The notes beneath the pieces were generated by a model, which worked only from the letters and a program-made list of their open reading frames with translations, ran no database searches and had not been told where the DNA came from. 64,000 nucleotides of DNA from Bryobacterales bacterium (lineage in GTDB: Bacteria > Acidobacteriota > Terriglobia > Bryobacterales > Bryobacteraceae), in NCBI GenBank assembly GCA_016721425.1, contig JADKID010000012.1, forward strand, positions 62,001 through 126,000. The letters are read 5' to 3'. The position numbers and the translations under genes are program-made. Below, piece by piece: positions 24,024 to 32,807 of the stretch (positions within the stretch are counted from its first letter, which is position 1; every line of letters begins with the position of its first letter).

Positions 24024-24647
24024 ATGCTAGGCAAGATCCTATTGCTGACCATGACCGTCAGCATGTCTTTGATGGCGCAGCGGCCCACTCTGGCCCTGGT
24101 GATGGAGTTCCCGGATGAGGTCTCTCCGGCGGCTCGGGACGAGTTTCGCCAGGAAACGGAGCGGCAGTTGGAGGGGGCGGGCGTGGAAGTGTTGTGGAGA
24201 ACGCCGCAGCAGGCGGCGTTGCATGAGAGCTTCCACCGAGTGGTGGTCCTGAAGTTTCGCGATGGCTGCGCGCCGGCGCGGACGGCGGCGCGGGGACGGA
24301 TCCCGGCGCTGGGCCGGACGTTCGTCACCGATGGGCAAGTCTTGCCATTTGTCGAGCTGGATTGCCATCTGGTGCAGGAAGACACCGGCACCGGCCAGTG
24401 CCACGCGAGATCGGCGGCGTGCGCGGAGCGGCTGGGGCGGGCACTGGCACGGGTGGCGGCGCACGAACTCTACCACGCGTTGACGGCCAGCGGCGTCCAT
24501 GACAAGCAGGGCATCATGAAGCCGTCGTTCGATCACCAGGATCTTTGCGGCACGGAGTTGAGCTTCAGCCCCGGCGCCATGCAGCGGCTCAGGCGCAGCC
24601 TGGGCACGGCGGCCGAAGGGGCTACCGCTTATAGCCGATCTTTCTGA
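24024..24647 (+). CDS. Secreted HExxH protein, paralogue 2 of a tandem pair
   Basis: A 207-residue protein with a signal peptide (1-18, LLLTMTVSMSLMAQ) and the motif RVAAHELYHALTASGVHDKQ (about 145-164). HELYH supplies two zinc ligands and the catalytic Glu, and the downstream His (GVHD) may be the third ligand. It is similar to the gene just upstream over the whole length (EFP, ARDEFRQETER, VLPFVELDC, HDLC-type end). A GTG one codon earlier is possible. The 3' end overlaps the convergent adenosine-specific-kinase gene by 26 bp. Cys residues shared by the pair suggest a disulphide. Confidence 0.74.
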   Translation: MLGKILLLTMTVSMSLMAQRPTLALVMEFPDEVSPAARDEFRQETERQLEGAGVEVLWRTPQQAALHESFHRVVVLKFRDGCAPARTAARGRIPALGRTFVTDGQVLPFVELDCHLVQEDTGTGQCHARSAACAERLGRALARVAAHELYHALTASGVHDKQGIMKPSFDHQDLCGTELSFSPGAMQRLRRSLGTAAEGATAYSRSF

Positions 24648-25104
24648 GCAGGCTGTGGCGCCATTCGGCGTCGGCCGGCCCTTCCACGCCGAGCGGCGAG
24701 GAGCCATCGATGACGCCCAGCACACCTCGGCCTTGCGAGGTGACGGCCAGGATGACCTCCACGGGATTGGCAGTGGCGCAGAAGAGGCCCACTACCTCCG
24801 GCACTTCCTTGATGCGCGTCAGCAGGTTGATGGGATAGCCCTCGCGCAGGCAGATGACGAAGGTGTGCCCGGCAGCGACAAGCTCGGCGTTGCGGATGGC
24901 GAGGGCGCGCAGTTCTTCGTCATTGCCGTCCACCCGGATCAGGCAGGCGCCGGAGGCCTCGCAGAAGGCGATGCCGAACTTCATCTGCGGCACCGAGTTG
25001 ACGATGGCCTCGTAGAGATCCTCCACGGTCTTGATGAAGTGGCTCTGCCCCAGAATCAGGTTGCCGTTTTCGGGGATATCGAGGCGGACAGTGATCAGTT
25101 CCAT
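24622..25104 (-). CDS. Adenosine-specific kinase family protein (DUF355)
   Basis: The 160-residue protein matches the compact DUF355 family along its full length: NLILGQSHFIKTVEDLYEAI, QMKFGIAFCEASGACLIRVD, GNDEELRALAIRNAELVAAG, PEVVGLFCATANPVEVILAV and QGRGVLGVIDG. This family is named for an archaeal member reported to bind adenosine or its nucleotides. Its cellular role is poorly known. I chose the ATG at 25104, which gives the normal family length. The frame is open to 25245, but that extension overlaps the divergent acetyltransferase gene. The conservation is striking for a protein without a firm function. Confidence 0.88.
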   Translation of the reverse strand: MELITVRLDIPENGNLILGQSHFIKTVEDLYEAIVNSVPQMKFGIAFCEASGACLIRVDGNDEELRALAIRNAELVAAGHTFVICLREGYPINLLTRIKEVPEVVGLFCATANPVEVILAVTSQGRGVLGVIDGSSPLGVEGPADAEWRHSLLRKIGYKR

Positions 25105-25160
25105 GACATCCGAGATTGTAGCGCGAGCGCGCCGCCCGGCTGCTAGAATGTGCCTTATCC

Positions 25161-25712
25161 ATGACGCCAACACTCTACACGCGGCGGCTGGAGTTGCGGC
25201 CCTTGGATCTGGACGACGCGCGGCAGGCGCAGGTTTTGTTTCCACAGTGGGAGATCGTGCGGTATCTGGCCAACATCGTCCCCTGGCCCTATCCGGCCGA
25301 TGGCGCGCTCACGCACTACCGCGATCGCGTTCTGCCAGCCGTGGCGCGCGGCGACGAGTGGCACTGGAGCTTGCGGCTCAAGAGCGCCCCGCAGCAATTG
25401 ATCGGCTCGATCGGGCTCATGAGAACCGAGAACAACAATCGGGGATTCTGGTTGGGCCTGCCGTGGCACGGGCAGGGGCTGATGACCGAAGCTGTCGAAG
25501 CCGTCACCGATTACTGGTTTGACGATCTGAAGTTCCCGGTGCTGCGAACGTCCAAGGCTGTGGTCAACGCGGCATCGCGGCGCATCTCGGAGAAGCTGGG
25601 GATGCGCGTGGTGGCAGTGGAAGAAAAGGACCACGTGAGCGGCCGGCTGGTCAGCGAGCTATGGGAGATCACTTCCGCGGAATGGCATACATTTCGCGGC
25701 AGGCGCGTGTAA
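25161..25712 (+). CDS. GNAT-family N-acetyltransferase (RimJ/RimL-like)
   Basis: A 183-residue cytoplasmic acetyltransferase. The N-terminal LYTRRLELRPLDLDDA is typical of the RimJ/RimL/SpeG-type group. The acetyl-CoA binding region is GFWLGLPWHGQGLMTEAVEA (motif A, Q/R-x-x-G-x-G/A form) and is followed by NAASRRISEKLGM, the usual last helix. The substrate is likely the N-terminus of a protein or an amino-sugar, which cannot be decided. It starts 56 bp from the divergent DUF355 gene and is followed 38 bp later by the ECF sigma gene on the same strand. Confidence 0.87.
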   Translation: MTPTLYTRRLELRPLDLDDARQAQVLFPQWEIVRYLANIVPWPYPADGALTHYRDRVLPAVARGDEWHWSLRLKSAPQQLIGSIGLMRTENNNRGFWLGLPWHGQGLMTEAVEAVTDYWFDDLKFPVLRTSKAVVNAASRRISEKLGMRVVAVEEKDHVSGRLVSELWEITSAEWHTFRGRRV

Positions 25713-25750
25713 CTTTCCGGCCGCCGCCCCGTATAGTGGACGGACAAGCG

Positions 25751-26233
25751 ATGGACGGAACGAACTTCCACAGTTTCTACGAGAGGCATGCCAAGGCGGT
25801 GCACCGCTTCGCCCTCTATCTCACCGGTAACCCGGACGAGGCGGACGAGATCGCGGCCGAGACATTCCTGCGGGCGTGGACCGCCCCCGGGCCTGTGCAG
25901 GAAGCGACGGCCCGCGCCTACCTGATTGCGATTGCGCGCAATCTGGCCCGGGACAATGGCCGCAGGCGCCGGAGAGAGACACAACTCGATTTCGATTGGC
26001 CCGCCGGCGGCGCCTCACCGCATCAGATGCTGGAGTTCGGGATTACCCTGACGGCGCTCCGCGGGCTGCCCGCCGAACTGGCCGAGCCGCTGGTGATGAG
26101 CGCCGTGGAAGGCTGGTCCTATGAGGAGATCGCCGCCGCGCTCGGCACACCGCTTTCCACCGTGAAGATCCGCATCCACCGCGCCCGCCTCCGGCTGGCG
26201 AAAGAACTGAACCGTGAAAGGAACCCTCGATGA
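25751..26233 (+). CDS. ECF-type RNA polymerase sigma factor
   Basis: The 160-residue protein has region 2 (FHSFYERHAKAVHRFALYLT, DEIAAETFLRAW, ARAYLIAIARNLARD) and region 4 (LPAELAEPLVMSAVEGWSYE, EIAAALGTPLSTVKIRIHRA), the layout of sigma-70 family ECF factors. I chose the ATG at 25751, which gives a family-typical start. The frame is open to 25661 inside the acetyltransferase gene. The next gene, overlapping by ATGA, encodes a small membrane protein that is probably its anti-sigma factor. Target promoters are unknown. Confidence 0.92.
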   Translation: MDGTNFHSFYERHAKAVHRFALYLTGNPDEADEIAAETFLRAWTAPGPVQEATARAYLIAIARNLARDNGRRRRRETQLDFDWPAGGASPHQMLEFGITLTALRGLPAELAEPLVMSAVEGWSYEEIAAALGTPLSTVKIRIHRARLRLAKELNRERNPR

Positions 26234-26652
26234 CAACGCTACCCCCGGAAGTAATGGATGATCTGCTCACACTCTATCTCGCCGGCGAGGCCTCACCCGC
26301 CAGCCGGCAACTGGTGGACGAATACGCCCGGACGCACGTTGAATTTGCCGCCGCGCTCCGTTCGGCCAACGAGCTCGAATTGCCCGCTTCGCCAGCACGG
26401 CCGGCGCCGGATCTGGAACTGGCCGCGCTGAAGAAGACGCGCGAGTACTTCCGCCTGCGCTCGATCTTCATGGGTGCGGGCATCTTCTTCTCGCTTTTGC
26501 CCTTCTCGTTCCGGGCTGGAGCGGGCGGCTTCGAATGGCTGGTGATCGGCTACGCCAACAACGGCATCGTGTGGGCGTCGGCCTCGCTGGCGGCGGCGAA
26601 CTGGGTGGCCTGCTGGTTGATGGATCGCGAGGTGCGCAAGGCCGGGCTGTGA
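26230..26652 (+). CDS. Probable membrane anti-sigma factor without a zinc motif
   Basis: This 140-residue protein overlaps the ECF sigma gene by 4 bp. Its N-terminal 45 residues (DDLLTLYLAGEASPASRQLV) resemble the helical sigma-binding part of zf-HC2-type anti-sigma factors, but the zinc ligands HxxxCxxC are absent. Two hydrophobic helices follow (about 76-96 and 105-131), with a basic C-terminus. The role as anti-sigma factor is inferred from the gene order and this weak similarity. Without Cys ligands it is unlikely to sense redox through zinc release. Confidence 0.68.
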   Translation: MTTLPPEVMDDLLTLYLAGEASPASRQLVDEYARTHVEFAAALRSANELELPASPARPAPDLELAALKKTREYFRLRSIFMGAGIFFSLLPFSFRAGAGGFEWLVIGYANNGIVWASASLAAANWVACWLMDREVRKAGL

Positions 26653-26670
26653 GCGAGGCCGTGCGCCGAC

Positions 26671-27117
26671 TCAGGCGGGCGGCGCAACGGAGAGGCGCAT
26701 GTGGAGCAGCGGGTACGGCCGTCCCTGGCCGTCTATCTCAGACCGGCCAGTGGGCACGAAGCCCAGATGCTGGTAGAAGCCGACGGCCTGCCCGTTCTGT
26801 TCGTTGACATCCGTTGTCAGCGACGGTTGCAGCGTGAGCGCGAACTCCACCAGCGCGCGGCCCACACCGGCGCCACGATAGGCGGGGTGGATGAACAGGG
26901 CGTCGATGTGCGCCTCGTCCAAGAGCAGGAATCCGGCCGTTTCGCCGCTGCGATCGACGGCCAGCCATAGCGGCACCGCGGGCAGAAACTCCTGCACTTC
27001 CCTATCGATCTCGGCACGATCCTGCGGCGACAGAAAGTGATGCGTGGCATCGACGGCGGCGCGCCAGATCTCGACGGCGCGCGGGCCGTCCTCCGCATTG
27101 GATCGTCGAATCGTCAT
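26671..27117 (-). CDS. GNAT-family N-acetyltransferase (YjaB-like)
   Basis: A 148-residue acetyltransferase starting MTIRRSNAEDGPRAVEIWRA, with HHFLSPQDRAEIDREVQEFL, the acetyl-CoA site FIHPAYRGAGVGRALVEFAL and the closing NEQNGQAVGFYQHLGFVPTG. The order and spacing match the PhnO/YjaB-like group. I chose the ATG at 27117. The open frame extends to 27252 but runs into the divergent peptidase gene. No partner gene is evident. It lies between the convergent anti-sigma gene and the divergent M28 peptidase gene. Confidence 0.87.
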   Translation of the reverse strand: MTIRRSNAEDGPRAVEIWRAAVDATHHFLSPQDRAEIDREVQEFLPAVPLWLAVDRSGETAGFLLLDEAHIDALFIHPAYRGAGVGRALVEFALTLQPSLTTDVNEQNGQAVGFYQHLGFVPTGRSEIDGQGRPYPLLHMRLSVAPPA

Positions 27118-27203
27118 CGCTCTACTCAGCAACATCGAGTGTACCGCTCGCGTGGTGGGAGCCCAAGGGCAGCGCTTCCGGGGTCTGGCGTATCCTGAAA
27201 TGC

Positions 27204-28784
27204 ATGAAGTACCTGCTGCTCCTGGCCCTCGCTGCCAGCCTCGCCCCCGCACAAGAGAAGATAGACGCGGACGCCAACAGCCGCATTCGCCGCGAGGCCA
27301 AGGAACATTCGCAGGTGATGCAGACGGCGCACGTCATCACGGATCGATTTGGCGGGCGCCTGACGGGCTCGCCGTCACATGAGGCTGCCGCCAAGTGGGC
27401 CGCGGCGCGGCTGACCGAGTGGGGCTTGCAGAACGCGAAGCTGGAGCCCTGGGATTTCGGGCATCCGGGCTGGTCCACGGAACGCTCCACCGGCTTTCTA
27501 CTGACGCCGGCCAAGGACACGCTCACGTTTGAGGTGCTCTCGTGGACCCCTTCCACCAAGGGCGCCGTGCGCGCCGCCGCGGTGCAGATCGTACCGCCGG
27601 AAAAGGTGACGGCGGAGGAGTTGAAGACCTACCTGGCGACGGTGAAGGACAAGGTGAAGGGCCGCATCGTGCTGGTGGGCAAGGTGAAGGTAGTACCGGT
27701 GAGCTTCGCGGCCGGGCCTGGCAAGCGCAGCGACGACGCGACGTTGAAGCGCCGCTTCGACAACGCCAATCCGCAGGAGTTCCAGCGGCCGGAGCCGCCC
27801 AAGCCGGAGCCGGGCAAGCTGACGGCGCGGCAGATCGACGAGCAGGTGGACGCGTTCCTGGTGGCCAGCAAAGCGCTGGTGCGGGTGAACGACGCAGCGC
27901 GCGAGCACGGCCAGATCCGGGCGTTCAACAACCGTACGTTCGATGTGGCCAAGGCAGTGCCCACTGTGGTTTTGCGCAATGAGGACTATGGCCGCATCGA
28001 CCGGCTGCTGGCCGATGGCGACGCGGTGACGCTGGAGTTCGACATCCGCAACAGCGTGTACGCGCCGGGCAAGACGAGCTACAACGTGGTGGCCGAGATT
28101 CCGGGCACGGACAAGGCTGACGAGGTGGTGATCCTGGGCGGGCATCTCGATTCGTGGCACGCGGCGACGGGCGCCACCGACAACGCCATCGGCTCGGCCG
28201 TGATGATGGAGGCGGCGCGGATTCTCCAGGCGCTGCAACTGAAGCCGCGGCGGACGATTCGCGTGGCGCTGTGGAGCGGCGAGGAACAGGGCCTGCTGGG
28301 CTCGAAGGCTTACGTGAAGCAGCACTATGGCACGTTTGAGAATCCGAAGGCGGAGTACGCGAAGCTGGCCGCGTATCTGAATTGCGATACGGGCACGGGG
28401 CGCATCCGGGGCGCGTCGGTGTTTGGTCCGCCGGAGGCTGGCAAGGTATTCCGTGAGGCGCTGGCGCCGTTTGCCGATCTGGCCGTCGCCGGCGCAACGG
28501 CATCGAAGACGCGGCGCGAGGGCGGCAGCGATCACACGAGCTTCTCGGTCACAGGCCTGCCGGGCGTGGGCCTGGCCACGGACATGATCGAGTACATGAC
28601 ACACACCTGGCACACGAATCTCGATACGTATGAGCGGCTGGTGCCGGAAGACGCCGTGCAGTCTTCCACGGTGGTGGCGGCGCTGGCGTGGCATCTGGCC
28701 AATCGGGATCAGATGGTGCCGCGATTTAGCAAAGAGACGATGCCGGCGCCGCCGCCACCGCCGCTCCCGGCGCCCAAATCATGA
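27204..28784 (+). CDS. Secreted M28-family zinc aminopeptidase/carboxypeptidase
   Basis: The 526-residue protein has a signal peptide (1-16, LLLLALAASLAPAQ), an N-terminal domain with a PA-like insert (about 120-270) and the M28 catalytic domain (about 290-500). Zinc ligands are visible in GGHLDSWHAATGATDNAIGS (His, Asp), GEEQGLLGS (catalytic Glu and ligand Glu), a downstream NCDTGTG Asp and HTWHTNLDTYE (His). The layout is like that of carboxypeptidase Q relatives and acidobacterial M28 enzymes. It would digest peptides in the periplasm or outside. The last ten residues are Pro-rich. Its stop is 13 bp before the RNase R start. Confidence 0.9.
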   Translation: MKYLLLLALAASLAPAQEKIDADANSRIRREAKEHSQVMQTAHVITDRFGGRLTGSPSHEAAAKWAAARLTEWGLQNAKLEPWDFGHPGWSTERSTGFLLTPAKDTLTFEVLSWTPSTKGAVRAAAVQIVPPEKVTAEELKTYLATVKDKVKGRIVLVGKVKVVPVSFAAGPGKRSDDATLKRRFDNANPQEFQRPEPPKPEPGKLTARQIDEQVDAFLVASKALVRVNDAAREHGQIRAFNNRTFDVAKAVPTVVLRNEDYGRIDRLLADGDAVTLEFDIRNSVYAPGKTSYNVVAEIPGTDKADEVVILGGHLDSWHAATGATDNAIGSAVMMEAARILQALQLKPRRTIRVALWSGEEQGLLGSKAYVKQHYGTFENPKAEYAKLAAYLNCDTGTGRIRGASVFGPPEAGKVFREALAPFADLAVAGATASKTRREGGSDHTSFSVTGLPGVGLATDMIEYMTHTWHTNLDTYERLVPEDAVQSSTVVAALAWHLANRDQMVPRFSKETMPAPPPPPLPAPKS

Positions 28785-28797
28785 ACGCGGTCCAATC

Positions 28798-31089
28798 ATG
28801 AACGCAACGGTCCTGCTCGCCCATCTCGCCACGCTGCCGCACGGCCGCGCCAATCTGAAGCAATTGATGCGCGAGCTGGGCGTCAAGAGCGGCGAGCGCC
28901 GTGACCTGGAGGAGACGCTGGATCAGCTCGCCGCCAAGGGCCAGGTGATCGAACTGCGCAACGGCCATTTCGTGCTGCCCAGCCACACGCAGGAGTATGT
29001 GACGGGGCGGCTGAACATGCACCGCGATGGCTACGGCTTCGTGATCCCCGATGTCCCGCCGGCCGGGATGAAGGGCGATCTCTTCATCCCGCCCAACGCC
29101 TCGTCGCACGCCATGCACGGCGATCGTGTGCTGGCGCGAGTGACGCGCGTGGCCGGCGATCAGCGCGCCGAGGGCGAGGTGATCCGCATCCTCCACCGCG
29201 CCCATCCCACGGTGGTGGGCGAGTTTCACGTGGGGCGCAAGCAGAACTACCTGGTGCCACATGACACGCGGATCCAACATGGCATCGTCATTCCCGACGG
29301 CATGGAGTTGCCGCCGGCCGGGCTGAATCCGGATCGCATCGGTGCCGCGCCGGCGAAAGCGCGCACGCCGGAAGAGCTGGACGGCCAGATTGTGAACGTC
29401 GAGATCGTCGAGTTTCCGGAGAGCCCCGACGATCCGGCCGTGGGGCGCGTGATCGAGATCCTCGGCCACCCCGACGATTTCGGAGTGGACGTCGAGATCA
29501 CCATCCGCAAACATCATCTGCCCAACCGTTTCCCTGCCGAAGTGCTGGAGCAGGCGCAGGCCGTGCCCGCCACGATCGCAGCCAGCGAGTTGGAGCACCG
29601 CCGCGACTTCCGCGGTATGGACATCGTCACCATCGACGGCGAGACGGCCCGCGACTTTGACGACGCCGTGTGGGTGGACCGCCTGCCCAACGGCAACTAC
29701 GCGCTGCACGTCCATATCGCCGACGTCAGCCACTACGTGCGGCCGGGCACGCCCATCGACATCGAGGCTCTGACGCGCGGCACCAGCGTCTATTTTCCAG
29801 ACCGCGCCGTGCCCATGCTGCCGCTGGAGCTCTCTACCGAGATCTGCTCGCTGAAGCCCGCGGTGGACCGGCTGTGTATGTCCGCGCTGCTGGAGCTCGA
29901 TCATCAGGGCGATATCGTGAGCCAGGAGTTTTGCCGCGGCATCATCCGCAGCGTGGAACGGATGACGTATACCAACGTGCATCTGCTGCTGGAGGGCGAC
30001 CCGGCGCAACGTGAGCGCTACGCCCGCCTCGTCCCGCGTTTCGAGCTGATGAGCGAGTTGGCGAGGCTGCTGAACAAGCGCCGCATGAAGCGCGGCTCCA
30101 TCGATTTCGACCTGCCCGAGCCGCTGATCCTCTTCGACACCGAGGGCGAGATGACCGGCATCGCGCGCACGCCGCGCAACGTGGCCAACCGGCTGATTGA
30201 GGAGTTCATGCTGGCCGCCAACGAGGCAGTCTCGCGGCACCTGGAGACGCACCTGCCGGAATCGATTTTTCGAGTGCACGAGGTGCCGGACCCGACGCGC
30301 GTGATGGAGTTTGAAGAAACCGCGGCGCGCTTCGGATTCTCGCTGGGCATCCCGGCCATGCCCGTGAAAAAGTTCGCCATGACGACGCGCCGCCGCGACG
30401 GTAGCAAGATCCAGAAGACGATGGTGCGCGCCGACGAGGGCTTCCGCGTCACCAGCAAGATGTACCAGCGGCTGGTGGAGAAGATCGAGGGCAAGCCGGA
30501 GGAGCGGATCCTCAGCTACCTGATGCTGCGGTCTCTGAAGCAGGCGCGGTATTCGACCAAGAACGTGGGCCACTTCGCGCTGGCGGCGGATTCGTACACG
30601 CACTTCACGTCGCCCATCCGCCGCTACCCGGATCTGCTGGTGCACCGGCTGCTGGGGAGTCTGCTGGACCGCGATCCGTTGACGATTGTGGATCTGCACG
30701 TGATCGCCGATATGTGCTCCGATACCGAGCGCCGCGCGGCGGAGGCGGAGCGCGAGTTGCTGGAGTGGAAGAAGGTGAAGTTCATGATCGATAGGGTGGG
30801 GGAAGACTTCCCCGCCCTGATCATCTCCACCGCCAAGTTCGGCTTCTTTGTGGAGCTGGATAATCTGTTCGTCGAGGGCCTGGTGTTAATGGATACGCTG
30901 CCGGGTGAGCGCTGGATGTTCCAGGAGAACACGCGGCGGATTGTGGGGGAGCGGACGCGCCGGGAGTTGAAGATCGGCGACAAGGTGCGCGTGCGGCTGG
31001 ACCGCGTGGATGCGGTGGAGAAACGGCTGCTGTTTTCGCCGATGCTGCCGGGCGCGCCGCAGAGTGGGAAGGGCAAGTACCGGCGGTAG
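28798..31089 (+). CDS. rnr: Ribonuclease R
   Basis: The 763-residue 3'-5' exoribonuclease has an N-terminal winged-helix region (about 1-65), two cold-shock domains (about 70-220), the RNB catalytic domain (about 250-590) with DIVTIDGETARDFDDAVWVD (the cluster of catalytic Asp residues) and ADVSHYVRPGTPID, and a C-terminal S1 domain (about 660-755) ending with a short basic tail (GKGKYRR). It degrades structured RNA and takes part in rRNA quality control. I chose the ATG at 28798. An earlier ATG at 28781, in a 12-bp duplicated block, opens only six codons. Confidence 0.95.
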   Translation: MNATVLLAHLATLPHGRANLKQLMRELGVKSGERRDLEETLDQLAAKGQVIELRNGHFVLPSHTQEYVTGRLNMHRDGYGFVIPDVPPAGMKGDLFIPPNASSHAMHGDRVLARVTRVAGDQRAEGEVIRILHRAHPTVVGEFHVGRKQNYLVPHDTRIQHGIVIPDGMELPPAGLNPDRIGAAPAKARTPEELDGQIVNVEIVEFPESPDDPAVGRVIEILGHPDDFGVDVEITIRKHHLPNRFPAEVLEQAQAVPATIAASELEHRRDFRGMDIVTIDGETARDFDDAVWVDRLPNGNYALHVHIADVSHYVRPGTPIDIEALTRGTSVYFPDRAVPMLPLELSTEICSLKPAVDRLCMSALLELDHQGDIVSQEFCRGIIRSVERMTYTNVHLLLEGDPAQRERYARLVPRFELMSELARLLNKRRMKRGSIDFDLPEPLILFDTEGEMTGIARTPRNVANRLIEEFMLAANEAVSRHLETHLPESIFRVHEVPDPTRVMEFEETAARFGFSLGIPAMPVKKFAMTTRRRDGSKIQKTMVRADEGFRVTSKMYQRLVEKIEGKPEERILSYLMLRSLKQARYSTKNVGHFALAADSYTHFTSPIRRYPDLLVHRLLGSLLDRDPLTIVDLHVIADMCSDTERRAAEAERELLEWKKVKFMIDRVGEDFPALIISTAKFGFFVELDNLFVEGLVLMDTLPGERWMFQENTRRIVGERTRRELKIGDKVRVRLDRVDAVEKRLLFSPMLPGAPQSGKGKYRR

Positions 31090-31122
31090 CGCCTGAAAGT
31101 TCGCCTGCTCCACCAAACAGCA

Positions 31123-31163
31123 CACCACTGTACACATTCCAGGCGGAACCGTGTACACTGGTG
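31123..31163. promoter_or_regulatory. Long inverted repeat (13-bp arms) before the sugar dehydrogenase gene
   Basis: CACCACTGTACAC (31123-31135) and GTGTACACTGGTG (31151-31163) are reverse complements at 12 of 13 positions. Between them, TTCC-AGGC-GGAA can continue the stem. It starts 34 bp after the RNase R stop and ends 42 bp before the dehydrogenase ATG (31206). The lack of a U-run argues against a simple terminator. It could be an operator for a dimeric repressor or a strong 5' RNA hairpin. Confidence 0.6.
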
Positions 31164-31205
31164 CAAATCTGGGAACCCCTGGTTCTGCACCGTTTGGAGG
31201 AGCTT

Positions 31206-32780
31206 ATGAAACGTTGCGAATGCGCGCGCGTTCCCGCGGTCCTGCGTCGGACTGCGGTTTTTCTCTCTATCGGCCTGGCTGCCGCTACATGCGCCAACGC
31301 TGCCCCGCCCACCTTGACCGATCCCACGCTGGGGGTAGCTACCGTCGTATCGGGCCTGACCCAGCCCACCAGCCTGGCATTTCTGGGCCGGGGCGATTTC
31401 CTGATTCTGGAAAAGGCCAGCGGCATGGTGAAGCGGGTGACTGGAGGCACGGTCGTCGCCACAGTGCTCGACCTGGCCGTGAATTCCAGCTCGGAACGCG
31501 GCCTGCTGGGCATCGCGCTGGACGCCAACTTCGCAGCGAATAACTACGTTTACCTCTACTGGACGGAAAGCAGCACGGGTGCCGATTCCTCGGCTCTGAG
31601 CGAAGTGGTCCAACTGGGCAATCGCATTGACCGCTTCACCTGGAACTCCGCAGCCAACACACTGACCTTTTCGGCCAACCTGATCCAACTGCGCGCGGTC
31701 CAGAATGACAAGAACAGCGCAACCCAGCCCGCCACGCCCACGCCGCAGGGCAACAACAACGGCGGAAAGCTTGCCACCGGGCCGGACGGCAAAATCTACG
31801 CCTTTGTGGGTGACACGGGCCGCAGGGGATGGATGCAGAACCTGCCGAACGGCCCATATCTCCCAGGCGCCGCCGACGACCAGTTCGGCGGACCGGAGCC
31901 CGGCAACTTCCACTTGAGCGGTGTGATTCTGCGCCTGAATACCGACGGAACTGCTCCGGCCGATAATCCGTTCTTCGCCACCGGCGCCGGTCTCGGCGGG
32001 CAGGTGGGCGCCAACATTCAGAAGATCTACTCCTACGGCCACCGCAACGGTTTCGGCCTGGCCTTCGACCCGATCTCCGGCGCTCTCTGGGACTCGGAAA
32101 ACGGCGACGACGCCTTTGACGAGATCAACAAAGTGGTCCCCGGCGGCAACTACGGCTGGGTGCAGGCCATGGGTCCGGTGAGCCGCATCGCGCAGTTCAA
32201 GGCGATCGAGACCAATCTCTTCTCCAGCCTCACCGCACCCATCGGCTCGCTTCAACAGTTGCGTTTCCCGGTGACGCGGATCGCCTACAATGCCGCCACC
32301 GCCCAGTCGCGGATGTTCTCATTGCCCGGCTCCAGCCGCATGGATCCGGAGTTGAGCTGGCGGTATGGCGTACCGCCCTCGGGCCTGGGCTTCGTGACCG
32401 GCAACGGACTGGGTGCGGCTAACAACGGCACGCTGTGGAGCGGCGAAGCACGCACCACCGACATCACCGGCGGCTCTACCGGCACCTTTGCCGGCGGTGT
32501 GCTGATGCGGTTGAAGCTCACAGGCGACCGGTCGCACCTGGACCTGAGCGCCGACCCGCGCCTGGCCGACAAGGTGGCCGATAACGGAGTGGCCTATCCT
32601 CCGCCGTTTGGCACTCCGCCGTCGACGCCGGGCTACAAGTACAACGGCGTGGAGAGCGAGTCTCTGATGGTCGGGCAGGGCTTTGGTATCGTCACCGATA
32701 TCCAGACCGGGCCGGAAGGCTGCCTCTACGTAGTTTCGAACACCAACAACTCGGTCTACAGGATCTGCCAGGCGACCTAA
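31206..32780 (+). CDS. Secreted PQQ-dependent sugar dehydrogenase family protein
   Basis: A 524-residue exported protein with a signal peptide (1-32, FLSIGLAAATCANA) and a six-bladed glucose/sorbosone dehydrogenase beta-propeller. Typical stretches are GLTQPTSLAFLGRGDFLILE, SSERGLLGIALDANFAANNY, DGKIYAFVGDTGR, YSYGHRNGFGLAFDPISGAL and NYGWV near ENGDDAFDEIN. It probably oxidises an aldose outside the cytoplasmic membrane with PQQ. PQQ synthesis genes are not in the window. GGAGGAG (31196-31202) decides the start at 31206. The C-terminus has Cys residues that could pair. A PEP-CTERM gene follows after 27 bp, probably in the same transcript. Confidence 0.85.
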   Translation: MKRCECARVPAVLRRTAVFLSIGLAAATCANAAPPTLTDPTLGVATVVSGLTQPTSLAFLGRGDFLILEKASGMVKRVTGGTVVATVLDLAVNSSSERGLLGIALDANFAANNYVYLYWTESSTGADSSALSEVVQLGNRIDRFTWNSAANTLTFSANLIQLRAVQNDKNSATQPATPTPQGNNNGGKLATGPDGKIYAFVGDTGRRGWMQNLPNGPYLPGAADDQFGGPEPGNFHLSGVILRLNTDGTAPADNPFFATGAGLGGQVGANIQKIYSYGHRNGFGLAFDPISGALWDSENGDDAFDEINKVVPGGNYGWVQAMGPVSRIAQFKAIETNLFSSLTAPIGSLQQLRFPVTRIAYNAATAQSRMFSLPGSSRMDPELSWRYGVPPSGLGFVTGNGLGAANNGTLWSGEARTTDITGGSTGTFAGGVLMRLKLTGDRSHLDLSADPRLADKVADNGVAYPPPFGTPPSTPGYKYNGVESESLMVGQGFGIVTDIQTGPEGCLYVVSNTNNSVYRICQAT

Positions 32781-32807
32781 ATTGACGAGGATACGGAAAT
32801 AAATCTC

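Noticed and set aside
28726..30699. 657-codon open frame antisense to RNase R
   Set aside because: The RNase R frame has full-length family motifs. The opposite frame is rich in His, Arg and Gln and is a codon-bias shadow.
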